From contig JAKPQT010000699.1 of NCBI GenBank assembly GCA_029555885.1, forward strand, positions 1 to 24,942: a stretch of 24,942 nt of DNA, in the 5' to 3' direction. The notes beneath the pieces were generated by a model, which was not told the DNA's origin, made no database searches, and saw nothing but the letters and a program-made list of their open reading frames with translations. Made by a program: the position numbers and the translations under genes. Positions 15,246-22,158 of this stretch are shown one piece after another. Positions within the stretch are counted from its first letter, which is position 1, and every line of letters starts with the position of its first letter. The stretch is from Chloroflexota bacterium. Its GTDB lineage: Bacteria; Chloroflexota; Anaerolineae; CG2-30-64-16.

Positions 15246-16058
15246 TCAGCCGCGCGCCCGCACATACTCTGTCTCCGGCCGGCTCCGCTCTGCGCGGCGG
15301 GTCAGCAGCACAAACGCCAGTTGCGGCACAGCAGCCGACACGATGACCCATCCGGTCAGCGCAACCAGGCTCAGATGCGCTGGGATCACCACGATTTGCA
15401 GTGCAGCCTGGCTGACCGCGCTGACCAGGGCAGGCGGCCAGATGCAGTGACCGCTGTGCTCGTACAGGTGGGCCAACGGCAGCGCGCTGGCTGCCAGCAC
15501 CACCAGTCTGGCGATGACGGTCAGTGGATCGGTCGAGCCGAACAGCAGCAGCCCCCCGGCCACCGATAAGGCCAGCACGAACAGCGCGGCCCGCATGAAT
15601 GGGAAATGGCGGCGCAGATGGCGGAACAGATAGCCGCGGAACACCAGCTCCTGTGCCAGACCTGCCTCTGCGAGCATGCCCAGTCCAATCCACGGCCAGT
15701 TATCCTGCAGCCGAAAGCGCTCCCCAGAAGCGAGCGACAGCACCGGGAAGAAAAGGAGCATCGTCACGCTGATCAGCAGTGCCGCACGCAACCCGGGCTC
15801 GGACGGCATTCGGAACCCCAGTGCGCGGAATACATTGGCAATCTTGATGTAGCGAAAACCCAGGGTCTCCACCAGGAACGCGGTGACAGCCACCACGAAC
15901 AGCACGATCAGGCCAGTCTCATGCAGTCCGCTCGTCAACAGGTGCTGGGCGCGATCATAGACCAGCCAGAGCAACACAAATCCGACCAGCACGTAGTTGA
16001 GCGCGCCTGCCCGCCGCGTGCCGATCACCTGCCACATCTTCAACAACTTCTCACGCAT
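15246..16058 (-). CDS. CPBP-family (Abi/CAAX-type) membrane protein with degenerate catalytic motifs
   Basis: A 270-aa polytopic membrane protein with about seven or eight helices. It has the architecture of the CPBP/Rce1-like intramembrane protease family. Motif 1 (normally EExxxR) reads Q136-E-L-V-F-R141. The FxxxH motif expected near 160-175 is not visible ('LALSVAGGLLLFG'). The last motif (HxxxN/D) reads S213-A-V-S-Q217 in IWPPALVSAVSQ. With Glu and both His gone, proteolysis is unlikely and it is probably a pseudoenzyme. I start at ATG 16058; GAGG lies 5 nt upstream, and an in-frame GTG at 16088 is the alternative. The promoter carries three 11-bp-spaced direct repeats. Confidence 0.82.
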   Translation of the reverse strand: MREKLLKMWQVIGTRRAGALNYVLVGFVLLWLVYDRAQHLLTSGLHETGLIVLFVVAVTAFLVETLGFRYIKIANVFRALGFRMPSEPGLRAALLISVTMLLFFPVLSLASGERFRLQDNWPWIGLGMLAEAGLAQELVFRGYLFRHLRRHFPFMRAALFVLALSVAGGLLLFGSTDPLTVIARLVVLAASALPLAHLYEHSGHCIWPPALVSAVSQAALQIVVIPAHLSLVALTGWVIVSAAVPQLAFVLLTRRAERSRPETEYVRARG

Positions 16059-16086
16059 AGCTCCCTCAACACCATTAGCTAAGCGC

Positions 16087-16092
16087 ACTATA
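16087..16092 (-). promoter_or_regulatory. -10 element of the CPBP gene
   Basis: The minus strand reads TATAGT (5/6). The hexamer 17 nt upstream (AGGCCA, 16115-16110) is a poor -35, as expected for a promoter that needs an activator. The predicted start is near 16080. Confidence 0.55.
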
Positions 16093-16113
16093 CGCCTGGA
16101 CCTGAGTTGTGGC

Positions 16114-16141
16114 CTTAAGGCAACCTTAAGTGGTGCTTAAC
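16114..16141. promoter_or_regulatory. Three direct repeats with 11-bp period, candidate PhoB/OmpR-type activator site
   Basis: CTTAAG at 16114, CTTAAG at 16125 and CTTAAC at 16136 are spaced exactly 11 bp apart. Relative to the predicted CPBP start (about 16080), they cover about -34 to -61 and overlap the weak -35. This is the geometry of PhoB-type Pho boxes, and CTTAA resembles the cyanobacterial Pho box half-site. The core is palindromic, so the orientation is ambiguous. gpmA is about 110 bp further downstream on the other side. Confidence 0.55.
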
Positions 16142-16250
16142 TGAGGATGGCCTGACCTGCGGTACTGATCAGCTTCAGTCGGGACGTGGGCGAGAAAGTT
16201 GACCCACTATCGAGTAATGCCACAACGTGAAACGCCAGCACACCACGTTC

Positions 16251-16279
16251 TTGGCGCAGCACGCGCCATGTGCTAAAAT
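16251..16279 (+). promoter_or_regulatory. Promoter of gpmA
   Basis: TTGGCG (16251-16256) and TAAAAT (16274-16279) are 17 nt apart, with TGC making an extended -10. The start is expected near 16286, leaving a leader of about 48 nt. Confidence 0.6.
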
Positions 16280-16321
16280 GCCCGCATCTGGCGCGTATAA
16301 GCCACAATCCTGCAGTTGGTT

Positions 16322-16327
16322 GGGAGG
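16322..16327 (+). promoter_or_regulatory. Ribosome binding site that decides the gpmA start
   Basis: GGGAGG abuts an in-frame ATG (16328) but lies 6 nt before the next ATG (16334). The spacing favours 16334, which also gives the normal GpmA N-terminus [12 protein letters not shown]. Confidence 0.7.
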
Positions 16328-16333
16328 ATGCTC

Positions 16334-17083
16334 ATGATAAAGCTTGTGCTGCTCCGTCACGGCGAGAGCACTTGGAACAAGGAGAACCTGTACACTGGCT
16401 GGACCGATGTGGATCTCTCCGAGCGAGGGTGCAAGGAAGCGAAGGAAGCCGGCCGGCTCTTGCGCGAGGGCGGCTACACCTTCGATCTCGCCTACACCTC
16501 GGTCCTCAAGCGGGCCATCCGCACGCTGTGGATGACGCTGGACGAGATGGACCTCATGTGGATTCCGGTCTACAACACCTGGCGGCTCAACGAGCGCCAT
16601 TACGGCGCGCTGCAGGGGCTCAACAAGGCCCAAACCGCGGAGCAGTACGGCGAGCAGCAGGTGAAACTGTGGCGTCGTTCGTACGATGTGCCGCCGCCGC
16701 CCCTGACCCGGGACGACCCGCGCTGGCCGGGCCACGATCGGCGGTATGCCGATGTCGCGCCGGAAGACTTGCCCGTGGCCGAGTGCCTGAAGGACACCGT
16801 CGCCCGGTTCCTGCCCTGGTGGCATAGTGAGGCCGCGCCCACCATCAAGTCGGGCAAGCGCGTTATCATTGCGGCGCACGGCAACAGCCTGCGCGCGTTG
16901 GTGAAGTACCTCGACAACATGTCGGATGAGGCCATCGTCGAGCTGAACATCCCGACGGGCATCCCGCTGGTATACGAGCTGGATGACGACCTGAAGCCGC
17001 TCACCCACTACTACCTGGGCGACCCGGCGGCGGTGGCTGCTGCTGCGGCGGCGGTGGCTGCGCAGGGCAAGGGGAAGAAGTAG
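16334..17083 (+). CDS. gpmA: 2,3-bisphosphoglycerate-dependent phosphoglycerate mutase
   Basis: Interconverts 3- and 2-phosphoglycerate in glycolysis and gluconeogenesis, in the cytoplasm. The 249-aa length is that of the E. coli enzyme. The phosphohistidine motif is R8-H9-G10-E-S, and the other catalytic residues R60, E87 ([11 protein letters not shown]) and H182 ([10 protein letters not shown]) are all in place. '[20 protein letters not shown]' is the loop typical of this class rather than of broad-specificity phosphatases. An Ala-rich tail ending GKGKK (about 231-249) is extra to the conserved core. It has its own promoter and ends at a strong hairpin terminator. Activity is confidently predicted. 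Confidence 0.97.
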   Translation: MIKLVLLRHGESTWNKENLYTGWTDVDLSERGCKEAKEAGRLLREGGYTFDLAYTSVLKRAIRTLWMTLDEMDLMWIPVYNTWRLNERHYGALQGLNKAQTAEQYGEQQVKLWRRSYDVPPPPLTRDDPRWPGHDRRYADVAPEDLPVAECLKDTVARFLPWWHSEAAPTIKSGKRVIIAAHGNSLRALVKYLDNMSDEAIVELNIPTGIPLVYELDDDLKPLTHYYLGDPAAVAAAAAAVAAQGKGKK

Positions 17084-17142
17084 GCGGGCCCCCGAAGGGT
17101 CTCATGCAGAGACGCAAAGGACGCAAGGTGGGTATTTGAATG

Positions 17143-17178
17143 AAAGACCGGTCAGCCGCTTGCAGCTGACCGGTCTTT
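17143..17178. terminator. Bidirectional terminator between gpmA and the CBM48 gene
   Basis: AAAGACCGGTCAGC (17143-17156) pairs exactly with 17165-17178 over 14 bp, with an 8-nt loop. The arms end in AAA/TTT, and TTTACTT follows on the plus strand. It lies about 60 nt past the gpmA stop and about 40 nt past the opposing stop. Confidence 0.85.
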
Positions 17179-17219
17179 ACTTGCTGATTCCGCTTGGTCC
17201 GTGTATTCCGCGGTCGTAA

Positions 17220-17513
17220 CTAGCCGACGACGACGATGGAATTGTCCTCGCCAAAGCCGGAGGGTTCGTAGGCGTCGGCCGCCGGGTCGTTGTGCCACAC
17301 CTGGCCGTCGGCCAGGTAGCGGAACTGATAGCGGCCCGGGTCCAGCCGGAGGCTCTTGGTCCAGACCCCATCCTTGCGCCGCTGCATGGGCGTCGCATTC
17401 TCATCCCAGTTGTTGAAGTCCCCGACTACCACCAGGCTCCCCGCATCGATCTCCGCCGGCATCTCGAACGTCACAGAGAACTTCTTGCTATTGGCAACAG
17501 CAGCTTTTTTCAT
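17220..17513 (-). CDS. Stand-alone glycogen-binding domain protein (CBM48 / AMPK-beta type)
   Basis: A 97-aa protein that is a single CBM48-like beta-sandwich. The core is GDFNNWDENATPM (31-43), then WTKSLRLDPGRYQFRYLADGQVWHNDPAADAY (about 51-82). These match the glycogen-binding domain of AMPK-beta and the N-terminal domain of branching and isoamylase-type enzymes. W36 and the W51/W73 positions are the likely carbohydrate-binding aromatics. There is no catalytic domain and no signal peptide, so it presumably binds alpha-glucan in the cytoplasm or partners another protein. I choose ATG 17513; AAGGAG is 13 nt upstream, rather far, and ATG 17543 is the alternative. Confidence 0.87.
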   Translation of the reverse strand: MKKAAVANSKKFSVTFEMPAEIDAGSLVVVGDFNNWDENATPMQRRKDGVWTKSLRLDPGRYQFRYLADGQVWHNDPAADAYEPSGFGEDNSIVVVG

Positions 17514-17586
17514 CGTGCTAATCTTACTCCTTGACAGTATCATTTGCCTTTGCACCGGAAAGGTGGAAAAGCGTGCTATATGTTAC

Positions 17587-17615
17587 GGTATACCTGAACG
17601 CGCGGCCTGTGTCAA
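17587..17615 (-). promoter_or_regulatory. Promoter of the CBM48 gene
   Basis: On the minus strand a perfect TTGACA (17615-17610) is followed after 17 nt by TATACC (17592-17587, 4/6). The leader would be about 67 nt. It is divergent from the fdhD promoter about 40 bp away. Confidence 0.65.
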
Positions 17616-17656
17616 ATCACAGAGGGTATGATGGTTGGGCTGGCGCGGCGACTGCC

Positions 17657-17685
17657 TTGCGTGCAAGGGCCATCTTGGCTATAAT
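17657..17685 (+). promoter_or_regulatory. Promoter of fdhD
   Basis: TTGCGT (17657-17662) and a perfect TATAAT (17680-17685) are 17 nt apart. The start is expected near 17692, leaving about 24 nt of leader before ATG 17716 with GGAAGGAG in it. This also rules out the longer in-frame start at 17635. Confidence 0.65.
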
Positions 17686-17715
17686 GTCTTGAAAGCTGGA
17701 AGGAGTGCGCGGAGG

Positions 17716-18492
17716 ATGGGTGTCAGCCGGGAGTTGGCGTATCAGCGGTATGAAAGCGGGCGACTGGCATCCGTAACCGGGCACGTGGCGGCGGAAGCGT
17801 TGGTGCGCTTGCACGTCAACGGACGTGAACTCGCCCTGCTGATGTGCTCGCCCTACCAGCTCGATTGGTTGGCGCTCGGCTTTCTGCGCAGCGAGGGGTT
17901 TATCGAGAGTGCCGCCGACGTACGGCGGATCGTCATCTGCCCCAGCAACGCGTGCGTCGAGGTCTGGCTGCGCTGGGCTGACTTCGAGCCCCCGGCGCAG
18001 CGGGTGATTACGAGTGGCTGCGGCGGCGGCATTACGTTTGCGGACCTGACCGCGGAGGCCCAGCCCTTGGTTTCCGATATCTTGGTCTCGCCCCGGCAGT
18101 TGGGCCGGCTGATGTCCATGATGCAGGAAACGCAGCATACGCGGGGCATCCACACTGCGGCGCTGGCCCAGGTGGACGGCAAAGAGGAGCGGCTGTTGGC
18201 CGTGGTGGAAGACATCGGCCGCCACAACACGATCGACAAGCTGTGGGGCTGCTGCCTCAGCCAGAGGATCGAGACACGCAACCGGATTGTGTTGAGCACC
18301 GGGCGCATCAGCTCGGAGATGTTGAACAAGGTGGCCCGCATGGGTGTGCCGGTGGTGGTCAGCCGCACCTCGCCGACCACGCTCTCGGTGGCGCTCGCGC
18401 AGGCCTGGAACGTGACCCTGGTGGGTTACGCGCGACGCGATAGTCTCAACGTGTACAGCGGAGAGGCGCGTGTGTTAGTGGAACAGGAGTAA
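17716..18492 (+). CDS. fdhD: Formate dehydrogenase accessory sulfurtransferase FdhD
   Basis: FdhD passes sulfur from a cysteine desulfurase to the molybdenum cofactor of formate dehydrogenase. The 258-aa protein has the signature ITSGCGGGI (98-106) with C102. In E. coli the motif is CxxC; here the second position is Gly105, a variant I believe is common outside enterobacteria. 'EDIGRHNTIDKLWG' and 'STGRISSEMLNKVARMGVPVVVSRTSPTTLSVALA' are the other family hallmarks. ATG 17716 is set by the promoter at 17657-17685 and GGAAGGAG 10 nt upstream. It is followed 13 nt later by the DinB-like gene. No formate dehydrogenase gene is in the window. Confidence 0.95.
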   Translation: MGVSRELAYQRYESGRLASVTGHVAAEALVRLHVNGRELALLMCSPYQLDWLALGFLRSEGFIESAADVRRIVICPSNACVEVWLRWADFEPPAQRVITSGCGGGITFADLTAEAQPLVSDILVSPRQLGRLMSMMQETQHTRGIHTAALAQVDGKEERLLAVVEDIGRHNTIDKLWGCCLSQRIETRNRIVLSTGRISSEMLNKVARMGVPVVVSRTSPTTLSVALAQAWNVTLVGYARRDSLNVYSGEARVLVEQE

Positions 18493-18505
18493 GGAGGCCA
18501 GACCA

Positions 18506-18988
18506 ATGCATACTCGCGATGAGGCATGGGTCGCCCTGGATCACGGCTTCAAGAATTTCATGGACACCATGGGGCAGTTGACGGAGGAAGAACTGACGTC
18601 ACGGCCCGTGGTCGGCCAGTGGTCGGTGAAGGACGTGATCGCGCATGTGTGGTCGTTGGTGGACGAAGCGGCCCGCACGGCTAAGGCATGGGATAGTCGC
18701 CGGCCGTGGCAGGAAGGCGTGGCGTTCGATGATGAGTGGAACGAACGCCATGTGCGTGATAAAGAAGCCCTGGCCCTGATTGCCGTCGTTGACGGTCTGA
18801 CGGGCGCGCATCGCCGGCTGATGCACCTGTTGGATGTGGCCGAAGATGAGGAGCTGGCCGTGGTCGCCAAGGACCCGAAAGGCCAGGAGATGACGCTTGC
18901 CGACTTCTTCTACGCCGCAGCACAATACTACAACGACCATGTGAACGATCTCAAGGCCTATCAGGACCACTGCCTGGAGTGCGACTGA
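18506..18988 (+). CDS. DinB-superfamily (DUF1706/ClbS-like) four-helix protein
   Basis: A 160-aa cytoplasmic helical bundle. 'GQWSVKDVIAHVWSLVDEA' (37-55) with H47 is the N-terminal DinB motif, and 'YYNDHVNDLKAYQDH' (141-155) supplies H145, the usual metal ligands of this fold. Members include thiol-dependent transferases (maleylpyruvate isomerase-like) and the colibactin self-resistance protein ClbS; the exact activity here is unknown. AAGGAGG lies 8 nt before the ATG. With a 13-nt gap after fdhD it is almost certainly cotranscribed, and a hairpin at 19041-19066 closes the unit. Confidence 0.85.
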   Translation: MHTRDEAWVALDHGFKNFMDTMGQLTEEELTSRPVVGQWSVKDVIAHVWSLVDEAARTAKAWDSRRPWQEGVAFDDEWNERHVRDKEALALIAVVDGLTGAHRRLMHLLDVAEDEELAVVAKDPKGQEMTLADFFYAAAQYYNDHVNDLKAYQDHCLECD

Positions 18989-19040
18989 CCCCCGGTCGCA
19001 GCTCCCCGCCCTCATAGTTTCCACAGGCCTCATCTCGTTG

Positions 19041-19066
19041 GACCGGCCCTGCCCCCGGGGCCGGTC
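19041..19066 (+). terminator. Terminator of the fdhD–DinB unit
   Basis: GACCGGCCC (19041-19049) pairs exactly with 19058-19066 around an 8-nt C-rich loop; TTATCGTTTA follows. It lies 52 nt after the stop. Confidence 0.75.
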
Positions 19067-19124
19067 TTATCGTTTAATGCCCGGTGCATTGGTAACGTCA
19101 CCTACGCCTAAAGTCTGCCGGATG

Positions 19125-19133
19125 TGCCATAAT
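19125..19133 (+). promoter_or_regulatory. Possible extended -10 for pruA
   Basis: TGCCATAAT (TG, one base, CATAAT) is a reasonable extended -10 without a clear -35. The leader would be about 90 nt. Confidence 0.35.
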
Positions 19134-19228
19134 AGCAACGATATTGTTGATTTATGGATGGGCCGGTCCTGGCTCCCGCTCTGGCACAGCCGGAGACCGG
19201 CCAGAACGATACGCAATGGAGGGATGCG

Positions 19229-20788
19229 ATGCGCAAGACGTTTACGAATGAACCGTTTACCGATTTCAGCGTGGCGGAGAATGCAGCGGCGTTCCGGGCC
19301 GCGCTTGAACGGGTGCGCGGGCGGCTGGGCGAGACCTACCCGCTCGTCATCGGCGGCGAGAAGATTACGACCGACGATACCTTTGACTCGACCAACCCGG
19401 CCTGCCCCAGCGAGGTTATCGGCCGGGTGAGCAAGGCCACGCCGGAACTGGCGGACCGGGCCGTCCGCGCCGCAGCGGAGGCGTTCAAGACCTGGAGCCG
19501 GGTGCCCTATGCGGAGCGGGCCCGCTATCTGTTCCACGCGGCGCGGCTCATCCGCCAGCGTAAGCACGAGTTCAACGCGCTGCTGACGCTGGAGGCCGGC
19601 AAGACGTGGATCGAGGCGGACGTGGAGACGGCCGAGGTCATCGACTTCCTGGAATACTACGGCCGGGAGATGCTGCGGCTCGGCCCGCCGCACCCGACGA
19701 CGCCGGACCCGAACCACGAGACGGAGATGCACTACATCCCGCTCGGCGTCGGCGTGGTCATCCCGCCGTGGAACTTCCCGCTCGCGATCATGGCGGGCAT
19801 GAGCGCGGCCGCATTCGTCACGGGCAACACGGTCGTCCTCAAGCCGGCCAGCGCCACGCCGGTGATGGCAGCCTGGATCGTGGACCTATTCAACGAGGAG
19901 CTGCACCTGCCGCCGGGCGTGTTCAATTTCGTGCCCGGGTCCGGCAGCGCGGTGGGTGACGTGCTGGTGGACCATCCGCTGACCCGCTTCATCGCGTTCA
20001 CCGGCAGCAAGGAAATCGGCATCCGCGTGTTCCAGCGCGCTGCGGCGGTGCAGCCGGGCCAGAAGTGGCTCAAGCGCACCGTCCTGGAGATGGGCGGCAA
20101 GGACGCCATCCTGGTAGATGAGACCGCGGACCTGGACGAGGCCGCCGCAGGCATCGTCTCCGCCGCGTTCGGCTACTCCGGCCAGAAGTGTTCGGCCTGC
20201 TCGCGCGCAGTGGTTGTGGAGTCGGTCTACGATGCGCTGCTGGAAAAGGTGATCGCCCGCACGCAGAAGCTCGATGTGCGCGACCCGCAGTTCGGCCCCG
20301 GCGTCGAGATGGGGCCGGTCATCGACGACCGCGCGCTCGCCAAGCACCTCGAATACATTGAGATTGGCAAAGAAGAAGGGCGGCTCGTCGTGGGCGGCCA
20401 GGCGCTGCCGAACGAATCGGGCGGCTACTTCCTACAGCCGACGGTCTTCGCAGACATCGCGCCGGACGCGCGGCTCGCGCAGGAGGAAATCTTCGGCCCG
20501 GTGCTGAGCGTCATCAAGGCGCGCGACTTCGAGGATGGGCTGGCGATTGCCAACAACACCGAGTACGGGCTGACGGGCGCGGTCTATTCGATGCGCCGCG
20601 ACCGGCTGGAGCGCGCACGCATGGAGTTCCACTGCGGCAACCTGTACTTCAACCGCAAGTGCAGCGGCGCGCTGGTGGGCGTGCAGCCGTTCGGCGGCTT
20701 CAATATGAGTGGCACCGACTCGAAGGCCGGCGGGCCAGACTACCTCCAGTTGTTCATGCAGGCGAAGGTCGTGAGCGAGCGGCTGTAG
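19229..20788 (+). CDS. pruA: L-glutamate gamma-semialdehyde dehydrogenase (1-pyrroline-5-carboxylate dehydrogenase)
   Basis: Oxidises glutamate semialdehyde to glutamate with NAD+, the second step of proline breakdown. The 519-aa length fits the monofunctional RocA/PruA type (about 515). Catalytic residues are visible: N182 (PPWNFPLAI), E287 (LEMGGKDAI) and nucleophile C321 ([10 protein letters not shown]). The N-terminus '[10 protein letters not shown]' and the ending '[26 protein letters not shown]' are typical of this subgroup. ATG 19229 has GGAGGG 5 nt upstream; the frame is open from 19154, but family similarity begins here. It is monocistronic with a strong terminator. No proline dehydrogenase is adjacent. 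Confidence 0.95.
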   Translation: MRKTFTNEPFTDFSVAENAAAFRAALERVRGRLGETYPLVIGGEKITTDDTFDSTNPACPSEVIGRVSKATPELADRAVRAAAEAFKTWSRVPYAERARYLFHAARLIRQRKHEFNALLTLEAGKTWIEADVETAEVIDFLEYYGREMLRLGPPHPTTPDPNHETEMHYIPLGVGVVIPPWNFPLAIMAGMSAAAFVTGNTVVLKPASATPVMAAWIVDLFNEELHLPPGVFNFVPGSGSAVGDVLVDHPLTRFIAFTGSKEIGIRVFQRAAAVQPGQKWLKRTVLEMGGKDAILVDETADLDEAAAGIVSAAFGYSGQKCSACSRAVVVESVYDALLEKVIARTQKLDVRDPQFGPGVEMGPVIDDRALAKHLEYIEIGKEEGRLVVGGQALPNESGGYFLQPTVFADIAPDARLAQEEIFGPVLSVIKARDFEDGLAIANNTEYGLTGAVYSMRRDRLERARMEFHCGNLYFNRKCSGALVGVQPFGGFNMSGTDSKAGGPDYLQLFMQAKVVSERL

Positions 20789-20794
20789 CCTCTT

Positions 20795-20828
20795 GTTGGC
20801 AGTAGGCGCTGAGGCGCCTACTGCCAAC
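20795..20828 (+). terminator. Rho-independent terminator of pruA
   Basis: GTTGGCAGTAGGCGC (20795-20809) pairs exactly over 15 bp with 20814-20828 around the loop TGAG, followed directly by TTTTCCCT. It starts 7 nt after the stop. The core GTAGGCGC…GCGCCTAC resembles the palindrome after the BTAD gene. Confidence 0.92.
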
Positions 20829-20847
20829 TTTTCCCTCTCCCTTTCTG

Positions 20848-20869
20848 CAACGATTCTGCAACGATTCCG
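20848..20869 (+). repeat. Tandem 11-bp repeat upstream of the metalloprotease gene
   Basis: TGCAACGATTC occurs twice in direct succession, about 70 bp before the gene at 20938. It could be an operator, but two copies are too few to judge. Confidence 0.6.
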
Positions 20870-20937
20870 GCTCTGAATCTGTCACGGCCAACTGGTAAGT
20901 TGACTTCAGAGAGTTCGCTCTCTGGAGGAGGCTTGCC

Positions 20938-22083
20938 ATGGTCAGCCGGTTTGTTGCCAAGGTCGTAGTTCTGTCGCTGGCGCTGCTGTGCCTGTCCGGT
21001 TTGCCCGGTGCAGGACCGGCGCCGGCAGCCAAGGTTGTCGCGGCATCCCACGCGCCACCATCCTTGGCAGTAGTGGGGCACGTGCGCGGCCAGCAGCCCT
21101 TCGTAACCCTCCTCTGCCAGTTCCCAGACCTGTACCCAACCTTGGGACTGCCCGAATACTATGCAGAACTGCTCGGTGCAGCGGAGCCGGGACTGGCCCA
21201 CTACTGGGCGGAGGTGTCCTACGGCCAGATCAGCCTGGACGGCAGCCGCCTCACCGGGTGGTATACCATGCCGCAGCCTTCAGATGCCTACGCGCTCCGG
21301 CAGGTCGACCAAGCCCTCCTCGACCGGCTGGCGGGTGATTGCATCGCCGCGGCGGATGCCGATGTCTACTACCCAGACTACTTCGGCATCAACCTGGTGT
21401 TCAACTTCTGCATGGAGACGGCTTATGGCGGGCGGCGGCGGCTGACGCTCGATGGACAGGAGCAAATCTACGGGGTGACCTGGCTCTGCATGGGCAAGCT
21501 CGGCTGGCAGGCCACGGTTGCGCACGAGATGGGCCATGCGTTCTGGCTGGCCCACTCGTCCGATGGGTCAGAAGAGGAGCACAGCAACCCGTGGGACCTG
21601 ATGAGCGTGTGCAGCTTCTGCCGCCCGCATGCCAGCTACGGCCCGATCGCGCAGCACCCGATTGCCTATCAGAAGGACCAGCTCGGCTGGATCCCGGCGG
21701 AGCGCAAGTATGTGGCGGAGGCCGGCAGCACGGCGCACATCTCGCTGGAGCGGCTGGCGCAGCCGCAGACCGACGACTACCTGATGGCCGTGGTCCCGTT
21801 CGCGGACGGCAGCGACCGGTACTACACGGTCGAGGCGCGGCGCCGCGTGGGCTACGATCGCAACCTGCCCGCCGACGCGGTGGTCATCCACCGGATCGAC
21901 CCGCACCGCTATCCGGCGGCGGTAGTGCTGGCACATGCCACAGCCGATGGGGTGCTCGTGGAGAGCGCGTGGCGGCCGGGCGATGTGTTCATCGATGCGG
22001 AGCATGGGATCAGGGTGGAGGTGGTAGCCGCTACAGATACCGGCTACGCCGTGACCATCTCCGCCGGCGCGGTGGGGCGATAG
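20938..22083 (+). CDS. Secreted M6-like zinc metalloprotease
   Basis: A 381-aa exported metalloprotease. The N-terminus has a signal peptide (basic start, hydrophobic about 8-22, then an Ala/Pro-rich stretch to about 36). 'QQPFVTLLCQFPD', 'GLAHYWAEVSYGQISLDG' and 'GWYTMPQPSDAY' match the N-terminal part of M6 (immune inhibitor A-like) domains. The zinc site is HEMGHAFWLAH (H196, E197, H200, H206), the HExxHxxxxxH form, with a possible Met-turn at M222 (DLMS). Six cysteines (60, 135, 158, 184, 225, 228) suit an extracellular, disulfide-bonded protein. A beta-rich C-terminal part (about 265-378) follows. GGAGGAGG lies 6 nt before the ATG. The substrate is unknown. It converges on the BTAD gene. 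Confidence 0.88.
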   Translation: MVSRFVAKVVVLSLALLCLSGLPGAGPAPAAKVVAASHAPPSLAVVGHVRGQQPFVTLLCQFPDLYPTLGLPEYYAELLGAAEPGLAHYWAEVSYGQISLDGSRLTGWYTMPQPSDAYALRQVDQALLDRLAGDCIAAADADVYYPDYFGINLVFNFCMETAYGGRRRLTLDGQEQIYGVTWLCMGKLGWQATVAHEMGHAFWLAHSSDGSEEEHSNPWDLMSVCSFCRPHASYGPIAQHPIAYQKDQLGWIPAERKYVAEAGSTAHISLERLAQPQTDDYLMAVVPFADGSDRYYTVEARRRVGYDRNLPADAVVIHRIDPHRYPAAVVLAHATADGVLVESAWRPGDVFIDAEHGIRVEVVAATDTGYAVTISAGAVGR

Positions 22084-22095
22084 AATAGCCGGCTT

Positions 22096-22158
22096 GGTTC
22101 GTGGCAGGCGCCAGTGCGCCCGTTCGGGCGCAGGGCGTTCAAGCGCCCACTACGAACC
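22096..22158. repeat. Branched inverted repeat between convergent genes, containing the stop of the BTAD gene
   Basis: The outer stem is GGTTCGT (22096-22102) / ACGAACC (22152-22158). Inside are two hairpins: TGCGCCC (22115-22121) / GGGCGCA (22126-22132) with loop GTTC, and GGGCG (22133-22137) / CGCCC (22144-22148). Folded, it would make a multi-branched structure. The TAG stop of the minus-strand gene (22150-22152) lies in the right arm. It probably ends both convergent transcripts. Confidence 0.8.

Noticed and set aside
17635..17715. 27-codon N-terminal extension of fdhD
   Set aside because: It overlaps the -35/-10 promoter at 17657-17685, so it would not be transcribed from that promoter.
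22096..22158. Cloverleaf-like fold as a tRNA gene
   Set aside because: There is no TTCRA T-loop, no anticodon-arm geometry and no acceptor stem of the right length.
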